Positions 1 to 5,354 of a stretch of DNA of 64,000 nucleotides are shown here, in pieces. The DNA comes from Halichoerus grypus. Taxonomy: Eukaryota; Chordata; Mammalia; Carnivora; Phocidae. Position numbers and translations under genes: made by a program. The stretch is from assembly GCF_964656455.1 (NCBI RefSeq), contig NC_135714.1, forward strand, positions 165,990,243-166,054,242, written 5' to 3'. How positions within the stretch are numbered: position 1 is the stretch's first letter; the number at the start of each line of letters is the position of its first letter. Under the pieces are notes generated by a model that was not told the DNA's origin, did not search any database, and saw only the letters and a list, made by a program, of their open reading frames with translations.

Positions 1-16
1 CGGCAGCCCCACATTT

Positions 17-248
17 GCATGGAAGTCTAAGAGCTAGCGTTCTAACTCGAAGAAACTACACAGTAGAGAAACCGTGCTTTAGCTACCGTCGACCTCTCTG
101 TGGGCGAAGCAGTTTAGGGTGTACTGTGGCTGAGAGCCTGGGGACATTTTCCATTTTGTAAAATCGGGGGAGAGACAGGCCGGTACAGAAGGCAGCTCTC
201 AACTCACATCATGGTTATGGGGCTAGTACCGTTGCCCTGGGTGTGTGT
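17..248 (+). repeat. Subunit 1, type A (232 bp)
   Basis: Type A begins GCATGGAAGTCTAA, continues with TTCTAACTCGAAG, ACCGTGCTTTAGCTACCG and GCAGTTTAGGGTG, and ends in a GTGTGTGT run. This copy is the paralogue of the L1-bearing subunit 12 and still has the empty target (TTCTAA at 40-45). Confidence 0.85.
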
Positions 249-470
249 GCAGGCTGAAAGACAGCCACCTAACTCAAAGGAAAAACACGGTAGAGAATCC
301 GTGCTTCAGCTCAAACAGCCGCTCCTGAGGGTGGAAGCATTTGGTTGTGTGCGTGCATGAGAGGACTGCAAGGGAGTCCAAAGTTTCTGCGAGTGAGACT
401 CAGGCCCCAGCAAAAGGCAGAAGACGACTCCCCGTGTGTTTCATTTAGCTAGCACTGCGGCCCTACTTTT
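249..470 (+). repeat. Subunit 2, type B (222 bp)
   Basis: Type B begins GCAGGCTTAAA or a variant (here GCAGGCTGAAAG) and shares CTAACTC, GAGAGC and GGCCCC landmarks with type A in register. A and B are therefore diverged copies of one ~227-bp monomer. It pairs with subunit 13 in the other block. Confidence 0.85.
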
Positions 471-700
471 GCATGGAAATCTAATCGCTAGCGTTCTCCC
501 TGGAAGAAACAACACGGTAGAGAAACCGTGCTTTAGCTACCATCCACCTCTCTGAGGGAGGAAGCACTTTCCAGGCTACCGTGGGTGAGAGCCTGAGGAA
601 CGGGTTCCTTACGTGAAACCGAGGGAGAAGGAGTCCGGGCCAGAAGGCTCCTCTCGACTCAGCTCTTGTTACCTGAAGCTAACACTTCGGCTCCATGTGT
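471..700 (+). repeat. Subunit 3, type A' (230 bp), start of block 1
   Basis: This is a diverged A subunit with GGAACGGGTTCC and CTGAAGCTAACAC near its end, shared with subunit 14. The TTCTAA site is replaced by TTCTCC. Confidence 0.8.
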
Positions 701-928
701 GCATAGGAATGCTAAGGGCTCCACACTGATTTGGCAGAAAGAAGCCGCTCAAGAAGCCCAGCTTCAGCTCGTTCGCCTCTCCACAGGGTGGCAGCATTTT
801 CAAGTCTGCTTGAGTGCAAACCTGGGGAAGGAGTCCCAGCCGAATTCGGAGGGAGAAATAAGCATGGGCAGAAGGCCCCTATGGACTCAACTCTTGTTTC
901 GGGAAACTAGATCGGCTCTCCCGTGTGT
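701..928 (+). repeat. Subunit 4, type C (228 bp)
   Basis: It is strongly diverged but keeps the monomer register (GCATAGGAATGCTAAGG at the start, then GCAGAAGG). It contains the CTCF-like core at 781-795. Only its first ~80 bp have a counterpart in block 2 (subunit 15). Confidence 0.75.
781..795 (+). promoter_or_regulatory. CTCF-like core motif in subunit 4
   Basis: CCACAGGGTGGCAGC matches a common form of the CTCF core (CCASYAGRKGGCRSY) at 13 of 15 positions by eye. It occurs once per unit at the same place (6119 in unit 2). A weaker relative, CCTGAGGGTGGCAGC, lies at 2375-2389. Binding is unproven and short motifs arise by chance. Confidence 0.25.
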
Positions 929-1157
929 GCGTGGAGTCCTCAGTGCCATCCACGCAACGCAAAGGAACAAAACTGTAGAGAACCCGTGCCTCAGCAAAGA
1001 TCGCCCTTCCTGAGCGTGCACTTCATCTATTGTGTGTTTTTGTGAAAGCATGAGAAATGGAACCTAAACGTAACTCGGAGTGAGAAGCAGGCCTGGAAGG
1101 AAGGCTGCTGTCGACTCACCTCTTGTTTGAGGAGATTAGCACTGCTGTACCCTGTGT
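929..1157 (+). repeat. Subunit 5, type D (229 bp)
   Basis: This diverged monomer, starting GCGTGGAGTCCTCAG, occurs once per unit. Its counterpart is entirely missing from block 2. It carries the A/G difference in CTATTGTG that separates units 1-3 from 4-12. Confidence 0.75.
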
Positions 1158-1385
1158 GCCTGGATGCCTAGTTCCCAGGCTACTAACACCAAGAATCAAT
1201 CCTCTAGAGTGACTGCGCTTGAGTTAACATTGCCGTTCCTGAAGCAGGAGGAATTTGACCCTGCTCGTGTACGAGAGACCGGGGAAAGGGTCCCAGACGT
1301 GAAATGGAGTGAGAAACAGGCCGGTGCGGAAGGCAGCTCTCAAGTCACCTCTGGTTGATGAGGCTAGTGCCCTTGCCCCGGGGGT
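1158..1385 (+). repeat. Subunit 6, type E (228 bp)
   Basis: It starts GCCTGGATGCCTAG and contains CTACTAACACCAAGAATC, also found in subunit 15. Base 1206 is the A/C variant that changes TCTAGA to CTCGAG in units 5, 8 and 12. Confidence 0.75.
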
Positions 1386-1613
1386 GCCTGCAGGCCTAAA
1401 GCCAACCACCTAACTCAAAGGAACAACTCTGTAGGGAATTCCTGCTTCGGCTAAAAGAGCCATGCCTCAGGGTGGACGCATTTTGCTGTGTGCATGCGTG
1501 AGCGCACTGCAAGTGAGTCCAAAAGCATTTTCCTTGTGAGACCCAGGCCCCGGAAGAAGCCAGAACACGACTCCCCACTTGCTCCATGAAGCTAGGACTG
1601 CGGCCCCACTTTT
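1386..1613 (+). repeat. Subunit 7, type B' (228 bp)
   Basis: This B-like subunit is marked by GGAACAACTCTGTAG and GCATTTTCCTTGTGAG, features shared only with subunit 16. Confidence 0.8.
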
Positions 1614-1845
1614 GCATGGAAGTCTAACAGCTAGCTTTCTAACTCGGAGAAACAACACTGTAGAGAAACCGTGCTTTAGCTACCGTCGACCTCTCTGTGG
1701 GCGAAGCAGTTTAGGGTGTACTGTGGCTGAGAGCCTGGGGACGGTTTCCATTTCATCATATCGGGGGAGAGACAGGCTGGCACATAAGGCAGATCTGAAC
1801 TCACTACATGGTTATGGGGCTAGTTCCGTTGCCCCGTGGGTGTGT
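1614..1845 (+). repeat. Subunit 8, type A (232 bp)
   Basis: This A subunit has GCTTTCTAACTCGGAG where most A copies have GCGTTCTAACTCGAAG. GCTTTCTAA is shared with its block-2 partner, subunit 17, which supports the block pairing. Confidence 0.85.
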
Positions 1846-2068
1846 GCAGGCTTAAACACAGCCACCTAACTCGAAGGAAAAACTCGGTAGAGAGCCTGTG
1901 CTGCAGGTAAAAGAGCTGCTCCTGAGGGTGCAAGCATTTTGTTGTGTGCGTGCGTGAGAGCACTGCAAGGGAGTCCAAAGCTTTTTGCGAGTGAGACTCA
2001 GGCCCCAGCGAAAGGCAGAACACGACTCCCCATGTGTTTCATCACGCTAGCACGGCAGCCCCACTTTT
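1846..2068 (+). repeat. Subunit 9, type B (223 bp)
   Basis: A typical B subunit, equal in length to its partner, subunit 18. In units 4-5 it carries GTGCCTGAG, and in units 10-11 GGTACAAGAG. Confidence 0.85.
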
Positions 2069-2299
2069 GCATGGAAGTCTAATAGCTAGCGTTCTAACTC
2101 GAAGAAACAACACTGTAGAGAAGCCGTGCTTTAGCTACCGTCGACCTCTGTGTGGGCGAAGCAGTTTAGGGTGTACTGTGGCTGAGAGCCCTGGGACGGT
2201 TTCAATATCGTAATATCGGGGAGAGACAGGCCGGTACAGAAGGCAGCTCTCAAATCACATCATGGTTATGGGGCTAGTACCATTGCCCAGGGTGTGTGT
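2069..2299 (+). repeat. Subunit 10, type A (231 bp)
   Basis: This A subunit has GAAGCCGTGC and CTCTGTGTGGGCG, both shared with its block-2 partner, subunit 19, which is also 231 bp. Confidence 0.85.
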
Positions 2300-2523
2300 G
2301 CAGGCTTAAACACAGCCACCTAACTCGAAGGAAAAACTCGGTTGAGAGCCTGTGCTGCAGGTAAAACAGCTGCTCCTGAGGGTGGCAGCATTTTGTCGTG
2401 GGCGTGCGTGAGAGCACTGCAAGGGAGTCCAGACCCATTTTCCGTGTGGGACTCAGGCCCCGGCAGAAGACAGAACACGACTCCCCACTTGTTTCATGAA
2501 GCTAGCACTGCGGCCCCACTTTT
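2300..2523 (+). repeat. Subunit 11, type B (224 bp)
   Basis: This B subunit, adjoining the L1-bearing copy, contains GAGGGTGGCAGC. It shows three states among units at ~2395: TGTCGTGGGCG (1, 6, 7), TGTTGTGTGCG (2-5, 8) and TGTCGTGTGCG (9-12). Confidence 0.85.
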
Positions 2524-2534
2524 GCATGGAAGTC

Positions 2535-2550
2535 TAATAGCAAGCGTTCT
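2535..2550 (+). repeat. L1 target-site duplication, left copy (unit 1)
   Basis: The 16-bp sequence TAATAGCAAGCGTTCT abuts the L1 tail. It matches the right copy exactly and differs from the empty site in subunit 10 (TAATAGCTAGCGTTCT) at one base. Confidence 0.95.
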
Positions 2551-2574
2551 TTATTATTATTATTATTAAATGTT

Positions 2575-2580
2575 TTTATT
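2575..2580 (-). promoter_or_regulatory. L1 polyadenylation signal AATAAA
   Basis: TTTATT on the plus strand reads AATAAA on the minus strand, a short distance before the AT-rich tail. It is the expected L1 3'-end signal and is repeated in every unit. It could terminate minus-strand read-through transcripts; that is inference. Confidence 0.6.
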
Positions 2581-2967
2581 GTTATGTTAATCCCCGTACA
2601 TTACATCATTAGTTTTAGATATAGTGTTCCATGATTCATTGTTTGTGCATATCACCCAGTGCTCCATGCAGATCGTGCCCTGCTCAATACCCATCACCAG
2701 GCTAACCCATCCTCCCACCCCCCTCCCCTCTAGAACCCTCAGTTTGTTTTTCAGAGTCCATCGTCTCTCATGGTTCTTTTCCCCCTCCGATTTTCCCCCC
2801 TTCATTCTTCCCCTCCTGCTACATTCTTCTTCTTCTTTTTTTCTTTCTTAACATATATTGCATTATTTGTTTCAGAGGTACAGATCTGAGATTCAACAGT
2901 CTTGCACAATTCACAGCGCTTACCAGAACACATACCCTCCCCAGTGTCCAACACCCAGTGACCCCAT

Positions 2968-2986
2968 CCCTCCCACCCCAGCCCCC
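2968..2986 (-). other. G-quadruplex-type tract in L1 3' UTR (minus strand)
   Basis: On the minus strand the run is GGGGG-CT-GGGG-T-GGG-A-GGG, meeting the usual four-run G-quadruplex pattern. A second G-rich tract lies at 2711-2730. G-rich purine tracts in the 3' UTR are a known feature of mammalian L1s. Present in all units. Confidence 0.6.
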
Positions 2987-3028
2987 ACTCCAGCAACCCT
3001 CAGTTTGTTTCCTGAGATTAAGAATTCC

Positions 3029-3255
3029 TCATATCAGTGAGGTCATATGATACATGTCTTTCTCTGTTTGACTTATTTCGCTCAGCATGATACCCTCCAG
3101 TTCCATCCACGTCGTTGCAGAGGGCAAGATCTCATTCCTTTTGATGGCTGCATAATATTCCATTGTATATATATATATATATACCCCCTCTTCTTTATCC
3201 ATTCATCTGTTGGTGGACATCTTGGCTCTTTCCACAGTTTGGCTATTGTGGACAT
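3029..3255 (-). pseudogene. L1 ORF2 C-terminus, frameshifted by (TA)9 (unit 1)
   Basis: This is the C-terminal tail of the L1 reverse transcriptase/endonuclease protein. Its reading frame is broken at the TA tract. It lacks the endonuclease and reverse transcriptase domains and has no promoter of its own. Units 5-8 have the same frame state; units 2, 11 and 12 are shifted into the third frame. Confidence 0.9.
3166..3183. repeat. Polymorphic (TA)n microsatellite inside the L1
   Basis: (TA)9 here. The copy number across units 1-12 is 9, 10, 8, 11, 9, 9, 9, 9, 8, 8, 13, 13. It lies in the ORF2 remnant just upstream (in ORF2 sense) of the TMEYYAAIK motif. By contrast, the (TTA)6 tract in the L1 tail (2551-2568) does not vary in length. 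Confidence 0.97.
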
Positions 3256-3271
3256 TAATAGCAAGCGTTCT
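3256..3271 (+). repeat. L1 target-site duplication, right copy (unit 1)
   Basis: TAATAGCAAGCGTTCT follows the truncated 5' end of the L1 and leads into AACTCGG, restoring the A subunit. The TTCT/AA boundary marks the inferred first-strand nick. Confidence 0.95.
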
Positions 3272-3476
3272 AACTCGGAGAAACAACACTGAAGAGAAAC
3301 CGTGCTTTAGCTACCGACGACCTCTGTGTGGGAGGAAGCAGTTTAGGGTGTACGGTGGGTGAGAGCCTGGGGACGGGTTCCGTTTCCTAAAATCGAGGGA
3401 GAGACAGCCCGGAGAGAAGGCAGCTCTCAACTCACACCATGGTTATGGGGCTAGTACCGTTGCCCCGGGTGTGTGT

Positions 3477-3699
3477 GCAGGCTTCATGAAAACCGCCTAA
3501 CTCGAAGGAAAAACTCGCTGGAGAATCCATGCTTCAGCTAAAAGAGCCGCTCTTGAAGGTGGAAGCATTATGTTGTGTGCGTGCATGAGAGCCCTGCAAG
3601 GGAGTCCAAAGCTTTTTGTGAGTGAGCCTCAGGCCCCAGCAGAAGGCAGAACACGACTCCCCATGTGTTTCATCACGCTAGCACGGCAGCCCCACTTTT
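3477..3699 (+). repeat. Subunit 13, type B (223 bp), end of block 1
   Basis: It starts GCAGGCTTCATGAAAACCG, a diverged B start, and pairs with subunit 2. Confidence 0.82.
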
Positions 3700-3928
3700 G
3701 CATGGAAGTCTAACAGCTAGTGTTCTAACTCGAAGAAACAACACTGTAGAGAAACCCTGCTTTAGCTACCGTCGACCTCTAGATGGAGGAAGTATTACAC
3801 GGAGTACCGTGGCTGAGAGCCTGGGGAACGGGTTCCATACGTGAAACCAAGGGAGAAATAGGTCCGGGCAGAAGGCACCTCTGGACTCAGCTCTTGCTAC
3901 CTGAAGCTAACACTACTGCTCCATGTGT
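3700..3928 (+). repeat. Subunit 14, type A' (229 bp), start of block 2
   Basis: It is the partner of subunit 3, sharing GGAACGGGTTCC, ACGTGAAACC and CTGAAGCTAACAC, but it retains a TTCTAA site. Units 11 and 12 carry GCTGACAGCC here. Confidence 0.82.
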
Positions 3929-4216
3929 GCTTGGAATGCTATGTGGTCGACACTGACTGGGAAGAAACAAGCCTGTCAAGAATCCCAGGTGCAGCTCATT
4001 CGCCTACCAGACTACTAACACCAAGAATCAATGCTGTAGCTTTACTGCGCTTTAGCTAACATTGCAGTTCCTGAAGCCGCAGGAGTTGTATAGTGTTCGT
4101 GTATGAGAGACCGGGGAAAGGGTCCCATACGTGAAATGGAGTGAGAAACAGGCCGGTGCGGAAGGCAGCTCTCAACTCACCTCTTGTTTATGAGGCCAGT
4201 ACCCTTGCCCCGTGTG
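3929..4216 (+). repeat. Subunit 15, chimeric C/E deletion junction (288 bp)
   Basis: The first ~78 bp match the start of type C (subunit 4, through GCTCATTCGCCT). From about 4006 the sequence matches type E (CTACTAACACCAAGAATC onward). The rest of C, all of D and the start of E are missing. Subunits 4-6 total 685 bp against 288 bp here, so about 397 bp are absent. The fusion is present in every unit and so predates amplification. Confidence 0.88.
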
Positions 4217-4445
4217 TTCCTGCAGGCCATAAGCCAACCGCCTAACTCAAAGGAACAACTCTGTAGAGAATTCCTGCTTCGGCTAAAAGAGCCATGCCTC
4301 AGGGTGGACGCATTGTGTGGTGTGCATGCGGGAGTGCACAGCAAGTGAGTCCAAAAGCATTTTCCTTGTGAGACCCAGGCCCCAGAAGAAGCCAGAACAC
4401 GACTCCCCACTTGCTCCATGAATCTAATACTGCGGCCCCACTTTT
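4217..4445 (+). repeat. Subunit 16, type B' (229 bp)
   Basis: Partner of subunit 7 (GGAACAACTCTGTAG shared). Units 6 and 7 have GCCAGGCCTC, and units 6-10 have GTGTCGTGTGC where the others have GTGTGGTGTGC. Confidence 0.8.
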
Positions 4446-4677
4446 GCATGGAAGTCTGATAGTTAGCTTTCTAAGTCGAAGAAACAACACTGTAGAGAAA
4501 CCGTGCTTTAGCTACCGTCGACCTCTCTGAGGGCGAAGCAGTTTAGGGTGTACCGAGGTTGGGAGCCCTGGGACGGTTTCAATACCATAATATCGGTGGA
4601 GGGACAGGCCGGCACAGAAGGCAGCTCTCAACTCACATCATGGTTATGGGGCTACTACCGTTGCCCAGGGTGTGTGT
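4446..4677 (+). repeat. Subunit 17, type A (232 bp)
   Basis: Partner of subunit 8 (GCTTTCTAA shared). The site TACCGAGG/TACTGAGG separates units 1, 2, 11 and 12 (C) from 3-10 (T). Confidence 0.83.
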
Positions 4678-4900
4678 GCAGGCTTAAACACAGCCACCTA
4701 ACTCGAAGGAAAAACTCGGTAGAGAGCCTGTGCTGCAGGTAAAACAGCTGCTCCTGAGGGTGGAAGCATTTTGTTGTGTGCGTGCGTGAGAGCACTGCAA
4801 GGGAGTCCAAAGCTTTCTGCGAGTGAGACTCAGGCCCCAGCGAAAGGCAGAACACCACTCCCCATGTGTTTCATCAAGCTAGCACGGCAGCGCCACTTTT
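4678..4900 (+). repeat. Subunit 18, type B (223 bp)
   Basis: Partner of subunit 9. Units 11 and 12 carry ACTCAAGCCCC where the others have ACTCAGGCCCC. Confidence 0.83.
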
Positions 4901-5131
4901 CAGGGAAGTCTAATAGCTAGCGTTCTAAGTCGAAGAAACAACACTGTAGAGAAGCCGTGCTTTAGCTACCGTCGACCTCTGTGTGGGCGAAGCAGTTTAG
5001 GGTGTACTGTGGCTGGCAGCCTGGGGACGGTTTCCATTTCGGAATATAGGGGGAGAGACAGTCCGGTACAGAAGGCAGCTCTCAACTCACTACATGCTTA
5101 AGGGGCTAGTTCCGTTGCCCCGTGGGTGTGT
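4901..5131 (+). repeat. Subunit 19, type A (231 bp)
   Basis: Partner of subunit 10. Its start is altered to CAGGGAAGTC. It contains the near-CENP-B motif at 5037-5053. Confidence 0.83.
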
Positions 5132-5354
5132 GCAGGCTTAAAGACAGCCACTTAACTCGAAGGAAAAACTCGGTAGGGAATCCGAGCTGCAGGTAAAACA
5201 GCTGCTCCTAAGGGTGGAAGCCTTTTGTTGTGTGCGTGCGTGAGAGCACTGCAAGGGAGTCCAAAGCATTTTGCGAGTGAGACTCAGGCCCCAGCGAAAG
5301 GCAGAACACGACTCCCCATGTGTTTTACCAAGCTAGCACGGCAGCCCCACATTT
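5132..5354 (+). repeat. Subunit 20, type B (223 bp), crossing into unit 2
   Basis: Partner of subunit 11. It has TGTTTTACCAAG before the junction where other B copies have TGTTTCATCA, and it leads without interruption into subunit 1 of the next unit. Confidence 0.83.

Larger units (their letters stand above)
2551..3255 (-). mobile_element. 5'-truncated LINE-1 3' end in unit 1 (705 bp)
   Basis: Read on the minus strand, this is the last ~74 codons of L1 ORF2, a 3' UTR with two G-rich purine tracts, AATAAA and an (AAT)-rich tail. It is flanked by identical 16-bp direct repeats at 2535-2550 and 3256-3271. The insertion boundary on the plus strand is TTCT/AA, a variant of the L1 endonuclease target TTTT/AA, with the tail on the expected side. 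These are hallmarks of target-primed reverse transcription. The 3' UTR resembles carnivoran L1s as I remember them; a consensus search would settle the subfamily. About 0.7 kb of an expected ~6 kb remains, so the copy is dead. TA count is 9, which throws the ORF2 remnant out of frame. Confidence 0.96.
2524..3476 (+). repeat. Subunit 12, type A, split by an L1 insertion
   Basis: The 953-bp span becomes 232 bp after removing the 705-bp L1 and one 16-bp target-site copy. That is exactly the length of its block-2 partner, subunit 1. The monomer resumes after the L1 without loss. Confidence 0.93.
1..5338 (+). repeat. Higher-order unit 1 (reference copy), 5338 bp, (TA)9
   Basis: This is the reference copy for the subunit map. 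It holds twenty ~227-bp subunits plus a 705-bp minus-strand L1 and a 16-bp target-site duplication. Base 2596 is G in the L1 3' UTR where the other units have A. In subunit 11 it carries TGTCGTGGGCG (near 2395), otherwise seen only in units 6 and 7. It shares CTATTGTG at ~1027 with units 2 and 3, and TACCGAGG at ~4551 with units 2, 11 and 12. The longest open frame (666-1013) begins at TTG, not ATG. No gene is supported. Confidence 0.95.

Noticed and set aside
103..122. TTAGGG in GCAGTTTAGGGTGTAC of A subunits, as a telomeric repeat
   Set aside because: Only one hexamer per subunit and never in tandem. It is part of the monomer, not an interstitial telomere.
597..608. GGAACGGGTTCC inverted repeat as a hormone- or heat-shock-response element
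   Set aside because: Arms are only 5 bp with a 2-bp spacer and fit neither consensus spacing. It occurs only in A' subunits 3 and 14.
666..1013. 115-codon open frame recurring in every unit (longest plus-strand frame of the satellite part)
   Set aside because: It opens on TTG, shows no recognisable domain, lies across subunits 4 and 5, and is conserved only because the units are near-identical copies. No promoter or splice structure supports it.
1579..1869. 96-codon frame crossing subunits 7-9, repeated in each unit
   Set aside because: It runs through A/B satellite boundaries, its first codon is TTG, and it has overlapping frames of similar length on the other strand. It looks like a chance frame in GC-moderate repeat DNA.
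2624..2851. Plus-strand frames rich in Pro, Ser and Phe within the L1
   Set aside because: They are antisense translations of the L1 3' UTR purine tracts.
4177..4449. 90-codon minus-strand frame and its paralogue at 1396-1617
   Set aside because: The two are the same satellite segment (B' subunits 16 and 7) translated. The similarity reflects subunit ancestry, not a gene family.
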